The notes beneath the pieces are model-generated. The model was not told where the DNA came from and did not search any database. It saw nothing but the letters and a program-made list of their open reading frames with translations. The position numbers and the translations under genes are program-made. From Nitrososphaerota archaeon (lineage in GTDB: Archaea > Thermoproteota > Nitrososphaeria > Nitrososphaerales > Nitrosopumilaceae), in the NCBI GenBank assembly GCA_021325595.1, contig JAJPGX010000005.1, forward strand, positions 1 to 49,796: a stretch of 49,796 bases of DNA. The letters are read 5' to 3'. How positions within the stretch are numbered: position 1 is the stretch's first letter; each line of letters opens with the position of its first letter. Shown piece after piece: positions 31,134 to 39,943 of the stretch.

Positions 31134-34100
31134 CTATTCCACTGAGATTCGAATCTTTTGACCATCGACATCTTCATATTTGTAGGTTTTAGCAGTGTCA
31201 GAAAACTCTATTTTCTTTACCCTTACAAGAAATGCCAAATCTTTTTGTTTTTCTTGAATCATTTCCTGCGATTCTTCGTCTAGGTCTAAAATATGTGCTG
31301 TGTTTAGGATATCCGTTGGATTATAACCCTTTTCTTTTCTTAATACCTGTATTCTTCGTGCAATATCTCTTAATAGACCACGTGCCAACATTTCGCGATT
31401 TCTTGCAGTGCTGATAAATACGACCAGCGAGTCACGACTTGCCATGGCGTATTCCTTTTTCTCTGTAAATCCAACAACAAAGTCATCACGGTCCAATACT
31501 ATTTTGTTGTCACCAAAATCAAAAGTAAAAGATCCACTTGCAAGTAATTCATCTAAAATCTTTGAGGGTTCGATTTCAGCAAATTTTGATAGTAACCTGT
31601 TCATGTCTTGCTTTGCTTTCGGACCAACTTTTTTTCTATCAAGTTCAATTTTTGGCAAAATAGGCAGTCCTGCTTTAAGAAATTCCGCAACTTGTTCTAA
31701 TCCTTCTGATTTTTGAATTTCCTTGATCTCGTATTTTTCAACGTTAAGTTGTGAAAGTAGTAAATCCGATAATGATTCAAGCTTAGAACGCTGATTGGGC
31801 TCAAGACAAATTATGGCATGATTCAAAGGCCATCTTCGCTTTAGCTTGCCTTTCATTCTGGCTGCAGCAGAAACTGATACGGCTTCTTTCATCAAGTCAA
31901 AAGATTCTTCCACCTTGTCATTTATCAAGCTGGTTTGGGGTTTGGGAAATTCATCAAGTAGGATGTGCTTGGTTTCCTCAAATATGTTACTATATAGATA
32001 CTGCGTTATGAAAGGACACACTGGATGCAGCAAGATATCCAGTGTTCGCAAAATGGCAGAAAGCGTAGCATAAACGGAGTATCTTCTTTCTTTTTGTGTA
32101 TCGTCTTCTGCCCAAAGTTCTTCACGTATTATTGGAATATATACTTGACTTACTGAATTTATAATATAATCATCTATTGCACGAGTTGATTCATGAAACC
32201 TACACTTGTCTTGTAATTCTTTTACTGTTGAAATTAATTTTTGAAGCTTCGATAATATCCATGCCTCTGGTTCTTTTAAAAGAAGTTTTTCTTTTGCCCA
32301 CTGTGTGGTGTATTTTTTTTCAAATTTATCAAACTCACTGTTTTGTTTAAAATACAAGTGTAGATGATATAAAGTACTTAGTATCTGATATGGTCTTGCA
32401 ACAAGTTCATCAGTACTGAAATTAATTGGTTCAATCGGACTCGATTTCCACATAAAATAAAGCCTAATCAAATCAACTGGATACTTGTTCAATAGCTCAG
32501 TTGCATCAAGAACATTTCCGAGACTTTTACTCATCTTGTTTCCATTTTTATCAAGTACATGTCCTTGAAACAGAAATGATCTAAATGGTGCAACGGGGGC
32601 ATCATTGAAGATTACATTTTCTATCAATAATGTATATGCCCAACCACGTGTTTGGTCTATTCCCTCCGTAAGAAACATTGCTGGAATGAATTCTTTATAC
32701 TCTGAATCACTTAGCGAAGAAAATGGTGCAGCACCACTGTTGTGCCATGTATCCAAAACAAATTGTTCTCTTTCCATTTTCGCACTACACTTGTCACACT
32801 TTATAGTAACCTTGTCTATCCATGGCCTGTGTAACTCAAAGTTTGGGCCATCTGGCAAGTCTAAGGACGCATCAACAATCTCTTTTCTTGTAAAAAACCA
32901 TCTGCGATTGTTACAACTTGAGCAAGTCCATATGGGAAGCGGGCATCCCCAAATTCTCTCCCTTGAGATGCACCAAGGATGTTTATCTTTTATTATTTCA
33001 AGAAACCTGTTGCGAGGTGGCTCAAAAAAGTATTCTACATTTTCCGCAGCTTTTATTGCTTTGTCTCCTAATCTATCAAGAAAATAGAAGAATCCTCTCC
33101 GTGCTAACCATAAAAGTTTGTGGTGTGATCTCCAACATAGCGGATATTGATGTTTTATCTTACCAATCTTTATCAACGCACCTTTTTCTTTTAAAGAACT
33201 TACAATCTTTTCATCTGCATCTCTTACAAAAAGACCTGCATAGGCACCTGCCTTCTCTGTAAATTGTGCATTGTCATCTATTGGATTAAACATGGGCACT
33301 GATCTCTTATTCGCAATCTCGAAGTCTTCTTCACCATTTGCTGGTGACAAGTGTACTAATCCACTTCCTGTTTGAATGTCAACAAAATTTTCTGCTACTA
33401 CACAGTGGAACGAAGGAAGCATTGTCTTTTCTTGCAATCCTGGAATTTCGCCTGATAAAGGATGGATGTATTTTTTCATTTCTAATGAATTGCCTTTTAC
33501 AGTTTTGATGATGGAATAGTCTTCTATTCTCACTTCTTTCATAAATTCCTCTAAGCGTTTCTCACCTATGAGCCAGATCTCATTTCCTACTTTTACATGA
33601 ACATAATTCTCGTCTGGATTAACTCCTACCATTGCATCAGTTACAAGCGTAAACGGCATGGTTGTCCAAACTATCAAGTATAGATCTTCATCACGTAATT
33701 TTACTTTGTAGTAAAGTGAAGGGTCTTGAACCATCTCATATCCTTGATTGACTTCAGCATGACTAAGTGATGTTTGGCAACTTGGACAATAAGCTACTAC
33801 TTTGTATGCTTCTGAAAGTATGCCACTCTGATTTGCTTTTTTTAGGTATTGCCACTCTCGTTCGATGTATTCATCTTTGTATGTCCAGTATGCTTTTTTT
33901 TGATTAAATGACATTCCAAGAAGATTGTCTACCTCTACCCACTTTTCGTTAAATCTGTGAACAATTTTTTTACATTCGGAAACAATTTTTTCAATTCCTA
34001 CTGATTCCAAGACTTGTGATTTACTTCCTGTTATTCCCAATTCTTTTTCTGCTTGCAATTCAACAGGAAGTCCTTGTGTATCCCACCCTGCATTAAAAAT

Positions 34101-34331
34101 TATCTTATAGCCCTGAAGTGTGGTGTATCTGTACCATACATCTTTGATTATTCTTCCTCGAAGATGACCCGCATGTGGTATGCCATTCATTGTAGGCGGG
34201 CCCTCTATGAATGCAATTTTCTTTGTTTTATTTGATGACTCAAAAATCTTTTTTTCTAAGTCTGCATCAAGATTTTTTCGCACATCGTCTTCAATTTTTT
34301 TTAAGTTAAACTCTGGTGGCAATCGATGCAT
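31134..34331 (-). CDS. ileS: Isoleucyl-tRNA synthetase
   Basis: Class I synthetase of 1065 residues with editing domain. HIGH is in TMNGIPHAGHLRGRIIKDVW near residue 55; the editing (CP1) domain contains LIVWTTMPFTLVTDAM and ETGSG-like QTGSGLVHLSPANGEEDFEI. KMSKS is in GNKMSKSLGNV near residue 600. A zinc-like CxxC insert (WTCSSCNNRRWF, CDKCSAKMERE) is present as in archaeal and eukaryotic IleRS. The C-terminal domains are complete. Start ATG 34331. Its complement holds several long open frames that I treat as shadows. Confidence 0.96.
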   Translation of the reverse strand: MHRLPPEFNLKKIEDDVRKNLDADLEKKIFESSNKTKKIAFIEGPPTMNGIPHAGHLRGRIIKDVWYRYTTLQGYKIIFNAGWDTQGLPVELQAEKELGITGSKSQVLESVGIEKIVSECKKIVHRFNEKWVEVDNLLGMSFNQKKAYWTYKDEYIEREWQYLKKANQSGILSEAYKVVAYCPSCQTSLSHAEVNQGYEMVQDPSLYYKVKLRDEDLYLIVWTTMPFTLVTDAMVGVNPDENYVHVKVGNEIWLIGEKRLEEFMKEVRIEDYSIIKTVKGNSLEMKKYIHPLSGEIPGLQEKTMLPSFHCVVAENFVDIQTGSGLVHLSPANGEEDFEIANKRSVPMFNPIDDNAQFTEKAGAYAGLFVRDADEKIVSSLKEKGALIKIGKIKHQYPLCWRSHHKLLWLARRGFFYFLDRLGDKAIKAAENVEYFFEPPRNRFLEIIKDKHPWCISRERIWGCPLPIWTCSSCNNRRWFFTRKEIVDASLDLPDGPNFELHRPWIDKVTIKCDKCSAKMEREQFVLDTWHNSGAAPFSSLSDSEYKEFIPAMFLTEGIDQTRGWAYTLLIENVIFNDAPVAPFRSFLFQGHVLDKNGNKMSKSLGNVLDATELLNKYPVDLIRLYFMWKSSPIEPINFSTDELVARPYQILSTLYHLHLYFKQNSEFDKFEKKYTTQWAKEKLLLKEPEAWILSKLQKLISTVKELQDKCRFHESTRAIDDYIINSVSQVYIPIIREELWAEDDTQKERRYSVYATLSAILRTLDILLHPVCPFITQYLYSNIFEETKHILLDEFPKPQTSLINDKVEESFDLMKEAVSVSAAARMKGKLKRRWPLNHAIICLEPNQRSKLESLSDLLLSQLNVEKYEIKEIQKSEGLEQVAEFLKAGLPILPKIELDRKKVGPKAKQDMNRLLSKFAEIEPSKILDELLASGSFTFDFGDNKIVLDRDDFVVGFTEKKEYAMASRDSLVVFISTARNREMLARGLLRDIARRIQVLRKEKGYNPTDILNTAHILDLDEESQEMIQEKQKDLAFLVRVKKIEFSDTAKTYKYEDVDGQKIRISVE

Positions 34332-34395
34332 TTAGAAATCAGGTAAAGTTCTTGATATTATAAAGGTACAAAAATGAAGTGTGAAGGTCTACTCT

Positions 34396-34992
34396 CTATC
34401 TTGAGAATGACTCCGGCAAATATCCGATCTTTATTGCATTCATTACCACTTCTGTGCCTGCCGATAATTTGTTATCCCATGATTGAATTATCAGATGGGA
34501 TGTATCCATTGTATTTGCTGGTGTGATTTGAAATGTAATGTACATGTATTGTTTATCGTATGTTATGTCGGCAGTTGCTTTTTTTATTATGCCATGTGGG
34601 TCGGTTGTTGTGATGCCTGAATCTCTATCCCATGCAATAGATGTATCACTTTTGTATGTTGCTGGTAGTGTGCCCTTTAGGTTCATGAATAAGGCCACAT
34701 GATTGATGAATTGTGGACTTGCATGATGGTATATTTTTATGGTTACCATGTTTGTTATACCAACATAAAGTTTCTGTGCAGGTATAGTTGTTGGACTCTT
34801 TGAAATATCAAACGATATTCCATTTATTTTTAGTCCATTGTTGTATGAATCGTATGGTCCTGCTCCATACTGTGGTCCATATGATACTCCGTGACCCCAT
34901 ATTGCATATGCAGGTGCATTGATTGCCAATATGGAGGAAGCCAGTACAATTAATGATGCAATGCCAGCTATTTTGAATACTGTTTTTTGCAT
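34396..34992 (-). CDS. Secreted or surface-anchored protein of unknown function
   Basis: A 198-residue exported protein. Residues 1-30 are a signal peptide (FKIAGIASLIVLASSILAIN, cleavage probably after APAYA). The mature part starts with a Gly/Tyr-rich stretch (GHGVSYGPQYGAGPYDSYNN) and then a beta-rich domain with NMVTIKIYHHASPQFINHVA and YMYITFQITPANTMDTSHLI. No membrane anchor is seen at the C-terminus. The His-His and nearby His residues could bind metal, but that is speculative. The family looks thaumarchaeal. It lies between ileS and a TrmB-type regulator on the same strand. Confidence 0.65.
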   Translation of the reverse strand: MQKTVFKIAGIASLIVLASSILAINAPAYAIWGHGVSYGPQYGAGPYDSYNNGLKINGISFDISKSPTTIPAQKLYVGITNMVTIKIYHHASPQFINHVALFMNLKGTLPATYKSDTSIAWDRDSGITTTDPHGIIKKATADITYDKQYMYITFQITPANTMDTSHLIIQSWDNKLSAGTEVVMNAIKIGYLPESFSR

Positions 34993-35053
34993 TAAGGTTG
35001 ACTCTATATGAAATCAATATAAAGTTTTACCCATGTTTTTTGATGATTTTTCA

Positions 35054-36232
35054 CTACAAATTATTGAAATTAACTTTAGAATCTATTTTGATGTGTATCT
35101 TTTCGCCGCTGTGCTGGTGATCATTATAAATCATTTTTGTCTTGATACCATTTTTATTAAGATACCCTTCAAGCAGTAATGCCCATGGTATAGAATGTCC
35201 ACTGTTGACTTTAGATTCAATTACAAAATGATTTGAGCTTGACTCATAGTATAGATTTCCAGAGCATGTTATGTCTAATGTGGAATTGAGAAGTAATATG
35301 ACCTCGTCTAGTGTTTTTGCAGACAAGTCTATGCCATTCTTGTTTAGGAATGTCATAAGATCAATTCCTTTGTTTTTTGAATTCAACATTGAATTTAAGA
35401 CATAACCCAAACCGCTTTCGCTTATAACCTGTATTGCCTTCAGTGTTTCTTGAGCTTCGCTTTTTGTCATATCTATCAAATTGTTTATCTTGATCCCACT
35501 CTTCCACATTTGCTCAAATGCCTTCACTTGATTTGTGGCAAGAACATCCGTTGATAAGAATATGGCACCTTTTCCATTGTTACTGTTTATCATAATGAAT
35601 TCAGAATCATCAAAGATTGCCATATTTTGTGAAATATCTGATGTCTTTAGTTTTATTCCTGCTGGTAATTGATGAAACGTTTCAGTACCAACCAAATTTG
35701 ATGGTATGACTATCTTGACATCTATATTTTTCCGCATCGCATGAATTAGGGAATCCTTGCATTGTGAAAGCAAGTTCAATCCCCATGAATCTACCATTGC
35801 ATGTATGGATGTCTTGGATCCTTCAATCATGGATTGTAATTGTTTGAATACATAGTTTGGCGCAAGATGAAAGTATCTTTTCTCTTCTGAACCCCTTGCT
35901 TTTTTACTGTCTTCGCTAAGCTGTTTTAGTTTTGTAATTAAACTATTCATGGCATTTACTCTATTGATCTGTTCTTGAATCAACTCATCAAAGGCATCTT
36001 CTGGTGCTATTGCGGTACACATGATTGGCTTACTTTTTGAAATAATTGCAATCTTCTTTTTTTCAAGTTTTAGCAATGTGGGATAAACTTTGGTTCGTGG
36101 TAAATTCGAGTAATATGCAAGCTCACTTGCAGATATGGTTCCCTTAGTAATCAAAGTGACATAGGCCTGTGCTTCGTATTTGCTGAGTCCGAATTCCTCT
36201 AGACTTACAGCTAAATCCTGACCTTTGACCAT
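35054..36232 (-). CDS. TrmB-family transcriptional regulator
   Basis: A 392-residue regulator with an N-terminal TrmB winged helix (VSLEEFGLSKYEAQAYVTLI, then SASELAYYSNLPRTKVYPTL) and a long coiled-coil linker (EQINRVNAMNSLITKLKQLS). A PLD-like sensor region follows (IHAMVDSWGLNLLSQCKDSL, ENMAIFDDSEFIMINSNNGK-like). TrmB proteins usually respond to sugars or other small ligands and can repress or activate. ATG 36232 is used; an in-frame TTG at 36286 would add 18 residues. It is divergent from the ESCRT-III-like operon across about 157 bp, so it might control that operon; that is inference. Confidence 0.8.
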   Translation of the reverse strand: MVKGQDLAVSLEEFGLSKYEAQAYVTLITKGTISASELAYYSNLPRTKVYPTLLKLEKKKIAIISKSKPIMCTAIAPEDAFDELIQEQINRVNAMNSLITKLKQLSEDSKKARGSEEKRYFHLAPNYVFKQLQSMIEGSKTSIHAMVDSWGLNLLSQCKDSLIHAMRKNIDVKIVIPSNLVGTETFHQLPAGIKLKTSDISQNMAIFDDSEFIMINSNNGKGAIFLSTDVLATNQVKAFEQMWKSGIKINNLIDMTKSEAQETLKAIQVISESGLGYVLNSMLNSKNKGIDLMTFLNKNGIDLSAKTLDEVILLLNSTLDITCSGNLYYESSSNHFVIESKVNSGHSIPWALLLEGYLNKNGIKTKMIYNDHQHSGEKIHIKIDSKVNFNNL

Positions 36233-36359
36233 GGACAGAACTTGATTGATTGAAAGGTAAACTGAATAGCTAAATTCATTGAACAAAGGCTAGAAAAAAT
36301 ACTAAGCTGTATCTACTAGGAATGTTACTATGGTTACAGGTTACGAAAGTACACGAATT

Positions 36360-36370
36360 TGATATATCTA
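36360..36370 (+). promoter_or_regulatory. TATA box of the cdv-like operon
   Basis: TGATATATCTA is centred about 25 nt before ATG 36390, the spacing for a leaderless mRNA. It is the only clear promoter before the three closely packed genes ending at 38710. Confidence 0.5.
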
Positions 36371-36389
36371 GAATTAATCTAATGTTCAG

Positions 36390-36953
36390 ATGATAAGCCA
36401 GTCTAAATGGAAAATAGAATATGATTCAAAGACCAATCTAATACGTGCAACTACACTCAAGCCAAGGGTAGACTACGCGGTAGAAATAGTGGATATATTA
36501 CTTGACATCTTGGTTCAAAAAAGACAAGAACTTGATAGAAAAAACCTAGAACTATACAGAAGAAACGATGAAACGCATGAATCACTCGAAATACTGAAAA
36601 ACCAAATCAAAGACGAATTTGAGATTTCATTCATCATAGAGTCGCTACGACAGATAAGACGTAGCCTTGATTCTATAGTTGGTTTGGGCAACCTACCAGT
36701 AGTCTTGTCACCCACCGTGTCTGTTGTCAGAACACTGCGTTCAAGAATGCTTGGAATTATGCCACAGTTAGATTCTCAACTGGGCGAATTATCCCTATTA
36801 ATTGGCGGAATCATAATAGATTCTGCACACTTGGCAAGCGCGAATCTTGATTTTGGCGTGGCCAATGAAATTTCAAGAAGATTACTTGATGAAGCTAAAT
36901 TGATTGCTGACTCTAAAATAAACAAGCAATTCCCTAATGTAGATTTATCGTAA
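36390..36953 (+). CDS. ESCRT-III/CdvB-like protein
   Basis: A 187-residue helical protein whose second half follows the archaeal ESCRT-III (CdvB) pattern: FIIESLRQIRRSLDSIVGLG, NLPVVLSPTVSVVRTLRSRM, then LGIMPQLDSQLGELSLLIGG. CdvB proteins polymerise at the division site and are remodelled by the ATPase CdvC. No C-terminal winged-helix or obvious MIT-binding extension follows, as in the short paralogues CdvB1/B2. It is the first gene of an operon with a coiled-coil protein and CdvC. The assignment rests on motif resemblance, not a search. Confidence 0.75.
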   Translation: MISQSKWKIEYDSKTNLIRATTLKPRVDYAVEIVDILLDILVQKRQELDRKNLELYRRNDETHESLEILKNQIKDEFEISFIIESLRQIRRSLDSIVGLGNLPVVLSPTVSVVRTLRSRMLGIMPQLDSQLGELSLLIGGIIIDSAHLASANLDFGVANEISRRLLDEAKLIADSKINKQFPNVDLS

Positions 36954-36962
36954 GCAAACACA

Positions 36963-37511
36963 ATGTTACATTTCTCAAAGCAAGAGAGCCAGGAAAACCT
37001 GAATGCGTATTTGTCAAAAATAAAAATATTGTCGGGTAAAATTGAACAAAAAATTATTCAAAAGGGAAAAGACCATGATGACTTCATAGAGTCATTATCA
37101 GTTGAAGAACTAAAAGACTTGCGACAGATAATTTTAGCCTCTGAGTATCTTCTTACCAAGTATAAGGATAAAAAAGACATAAAATTGTTTTTAGAAGAAT
37201 TCATCGGTGTACTATTACACGCCTCAAATTCTGTAAATTCGCTCAAAAATGATCTAGAAGATCTTGTAGTATCAGCAGAGGTTGCTTTTCATCAGATTCA
37301 ACATCTTCATGATGAGGTTACACATAATTTAGAACTTGGTCATACAGTCCAAACACGACTTGATGATTACGGTCTTCCACTTAAGCACACACCTAGTCCA
37401 GTAGTGTCGATAGTTGAGCAAAAGGCAGAAACTAGTTCAATTAATTTAACAAATTCTTCTAGACGAGTTAACACCAGTGATTACCTTGAAAGAACCGCAG
37501 TTGAGATCTAG
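36963..37511 (+). CDS. Coiled-coil protein of unknown function in the cdv operon
   Basis: A 182-residue, almost wholly helical protein between the ESCRT-III-like gene (9 bp upstream) and cdvC (11 bp downstream). The visible segments are LNAYLSKIKILSGKIEQKII, EELKDLRQIILASEYLLTKY, VNSLKNDLEDLVVSAEVAFH, and a disordered tail with Pro residues (GLPLKHTPSPVVSIVEQ) ending in SRRVNTSDYLERTAVEI. The Pro-containing stretch could be a ligand for the MIT domain of CdvC, by analogy with MIM motifs; this is inference. I do not recognise a family. Its position argues for a division or membrane-remodelling role. Confidence 0.65.
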   Translation: MLHFSKQESQENLNAYLSKIKILSGKIEQKIIQKGKDHDDFIESLSVEELKDLRQIILASEYLLTKYKDKKDIKLFLEEFIGVLLHASNSVNSLKNDLEDLVVSAEVAFHQIQHLHDEVTHNLELGHTVQTRLDDYGLPLKHTPSPVVSIVEQKAETSSINLTNSSRRVNTSDYLERTAVEI

Positions 37512-37522
37512 ACTGTGATATT

Positions 37523-38710
37523 ATGAGCCTAGCCCCGCAAGAATTAGAAAACAGTGCCAGCAAGTTCGCCGCTGAGGCAATAAAGCTGGATTCTCAAGGT
37601 GCACGAGGCATGGCAATATCGAATTATCAAAGGGCAATTGAATCACTTGTAAAACTAATCAATCTTTACCCAGAAAACAAACTAAACCGGGTATATCAAG
37701 AACGTGTGGCGGCATATCAGAACCGCATCAAGGCACTACAAATGAATACCATGCCAGTTGAACCAGTGGTAGACTCTAAGGCAACTCCTGAAGAACAGAA
37801 ACAGAGCCTAACAAGAAACGAACTTGACTCCTTAATCATGAAAGAAAAACCCAACATAAGCTGGGAAGAAGTAGTAGGACTAGATGATGCTAAAAACGCA
37901 CTAAGAGAATCAATCGTATATCCTGCTAAAAGACCAGATTTATTCCCACTTGGATGGCCTCGTGGAATTTTGTTGTATGGACCACCAGGATGTGGAAAAA
38001 CAATTTTGGCAGCAGCTACTGCAAGTGAGATTGATGGATATTTCATAAACGTAGATGCAGCTTCTATGATGAGTAAGTGGCTAGGAGAAGCAGAAAAGAA
38101 TGTCTCAAAGCTATTTTCGATGGCACGAGGACTAGCTGAAAAAGAAGGACTTCCAGTAATTTTGTTTATTGATGAGGTTGATTCACTTCTTGGAAATCGC
38201 AATAGTGAAGTAGGTGGCGAAATTAGAGTAAAAAACCAATTCTTAACTGAAATGGATGGAATAAATGGAAAAGGAAAGGATCTTAAACTATACGTAATTG
38301 GTGCAACAAACAAACCATGGAGTCTTGATTGGCCATTTCTTAGAAGATTTACGAAAAGAATCTACGTTTCACTACCTACGCTTGAAGCAAGAATAAACTT
38401 GTTTGATTTGTATACTGCACCACTGAAAAAAGAGGAAAATGTAAAGACTGCAGAACTTGCAAAGATGGCAGATGGCCATAGCGCAAGTGACATTAAGGAT
38501 ATTTGTCAATCAGCTCAATTGATGGTAGTAAACGACTTGTTCCATTCTCCAAGTTTTAGCGAGCCAGTGGTAGGAGAAGAAAATAAATCCCAACCACGAC
38601 CTATTTCGATATCTGATTTTAAGGAAATAATTTCAAGAAGAAAACCAAGTGTCAGCATGGAAATGATTCGTGCCTATTACAAATGGAGCGAACAGTTCAA
38701 GGCTCTATAA
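37523..38710 (+). CDS. cdvC: CdvC/Vps4-like AAA+ ATPase
   Basis: The ATPase that disassembles ESCRT-III filaments in archaeal cell division. The 395 residues comprise an N-terminal MIT domain (ASKFAAEAIKLDSQGARGMA, then ISNYQRAIESLVKLINLYPE, residues 5-75), a linker, and one AAA+ domain. Motifs: WEEVVGLDDAKNALRESIVY, Walker A GPPGCGKT at about residue 153, Walker B ILFIDEVDSLLG at about 215, sensor 1 GATNKPWSLDWPFLRR with the arginine finger. The C-terminal Vps4-type helix ends KWSEQFKAL. Third gene of the operon. Confidence 0.95.
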   Translation: MSLAPQELENSASKFAAEAIKLDSQGARGMAISNYQRAIESLVKLINLYPENKLNRVYQERVAAYQNRIKALQMNTMPVEPVVDSKATPEEQKQSLTRNELDSLIMKEKPNISWEEVVGLDDAKNALRESIVYPAKRPDLFPLGWPRGILLYGPPGCGKTILAAATASEIDGYFINVDAASMMSKWLGEAEKNVSKLFSMARGLAEKEGLPVILFIDEVDSLLGNRNSEVGGEIRVKNQFLTEMDGINGKGKDLKLYVIGATNKPWSLDWPFLRRFTKRIYVSLPTLEARINLFDLYTAPLKKEENVKTAELAKMADGHSASDIKDICQSAQLMVVNDLFHSPSFSEPVVGEENKSQPRPISISDFKEIISRRKPSVSMEMIRAYYKWSEQFKAL

Positions 38711-38770
38711 ACCAAAACCAGAACAACAACCAAAGATCTACATAAAACTTAAATTCTCATTTTAATTCAG

Positions 38771-39943
38771 TTGCTGAGGGTTTCAGAAATTCCAATAAAG
38801 AAAGCCAAACATGCAAACAAGTTTGGTAAGCTTGTTTTGGAAGATGGAACTGTTTTTGACGGAACGGGATTTGGTTATTCTACTACAGTTTTTGGTGAAG
38901 CCGTATTCAATACTGGTATGGCAGGATATGTTGAAGCACTAACTGATCCATCATATAGTGGTCAGATATTGACGCTTACCTATCCTCTTGTTGGAAACTA
39001 TGGTGTGCCTGACATATCTGTAAAAGATGAAGATGGCATAAAGCAAAACTCTGAATCAGATAGGATCCAGGCAAGGGGACTTGTAGTACACGAATTATCA
39101 CTTACTGCCAGTCATTGGAGTTTACAAATGACACTTGATGAATGGTTGCACAATGAAAAAGTTCCAGGCATATCTGGAATTGATACTCGTGCACTTACTA
39201 CAAAACTTAGGACAAAAGGTGTCATGATGGCAGCACTTGCAGTATCTGATAAAGAAATAGATGAAAATGAATTAAAGAAAAGTTTGGCATCTGCAAAAAA
39301 ATACAATGATGAAGAATTCATGAATGTCGTTTCTACAAAACAACCTGAAGTTTATGGAAAAGAGCAAGAATCAATTGTTGTTGTAGATACTGGTGTAAAA
39401 AACGCAATACTTCGTAATATACGAAAACTCGGATACAAGGTGATTAGGGTTCCTTGGAATTATTCTATTGAAAAAATTCTTTCATATAACCCACGTGGTG
39501 TTGTATTGTCGAATGGTCCAGGCGATCCAATAAAATGTGGTGATACCATGAAAACAGCTAAAGCGTTAATTGACAAAAACATACCTACACTTGGAATATG
39601 TCTTGGTGCACAAATACTGGGTCTTGCAGGGGGGGCTGAAACATACAAACTCAAGTATGGTCATAGGGGACAAAACAAATCTTGTATTGATTTGGATACA
39701 AATCAGGTTTATGTGACAAGTCAAAATCATGGATATTGCATTGATCCTGAATCTCTAAAGAAAACTGATTTCAAATTATGGTTTACTAATGCTGATGACA
39801 AAACTGTGGAAGGAATAAGACACAAGGAAAAAAAGATAATCGCAGTTCAGTTTCATCCAGAAGCTTCACCTGGACCTTTTGATTGTATGTTTGTTTTTGA
39901 AGAACTCAAGAAACTCATAGGGGAGGAAAATGCCAAAAAATGA
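38771..39943 (+). CDS. carA: Carbamoyl-phosphate synthase small (glutaminase) subunit
   Basis: Releases ammonia from glutamine for carbamoyl phosphate synthesis, the shared precursor of arginine and pyrimidines. The 390-residue protein has the N-terminal CPSase small domain (GKLVLEDGTVFDGTGFGYST, ALTDPSYSGQILTLTYPLVG) and the class I amidotransferase domain with nucleophile Cys in PTLGICLGAQILGLAGG and the His-Glu pair in AVQFHPEASPGPFDC. The start is TTG 38771, about 26 nt after a TTAAATTC element, probably leaderless. Its last 14 bases overlap the start of carB. Confidence 0.94.
   Translation: MLRVSEIPIKKAKHANKFGKLVLEDGTVFDGTGFGYSTTVFGEAVFNTGMAGYVEALTDPSYSGQILTLTYPLVGNYGVPDISVKDEDGIKQNSESDRIQARGLVVHELSLTASHWSLQMTLDEWLHNEKVPGISGIDTRALTTKLRTKGVMMAALAVSDKEIDENELKKSLASAKKYNDEEFMNVVSTKQPEVYGKEQESIVVVDTGVKNAILRNIRKLGYKVIRVPWNYSIEKILSYNPRGVVLSNGPGDPIKCGDTMKTAKALIDKNIPTLGICLGAQILGLAGGAETYKLKYGHRGQNKSCIDLDTNQVYVTSQNHGYCIDPESLKKTDFKLWFTNADDKTVEGIRHKEKKIIAVQFHPEASPGPFDCMFVFEELKKLIGEENAKK
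39920..39926 (+). promoter_or_regulatory. Shine-Dalgarno site of carB
   Basis: GGGGAGG lies four bases before the ATG at 39930, inside the end of carA. It fixes the carB start upstream of the in-frame TAA at 40011 and supports carB being translated from 39930. Confidence 0.7.

Noticed and set aside
32605-33262. Long plus-strand frames opposite ileS
   Set aside because: Shadows of a well-conserved synthetase gene; codon pattern and residues give no family.
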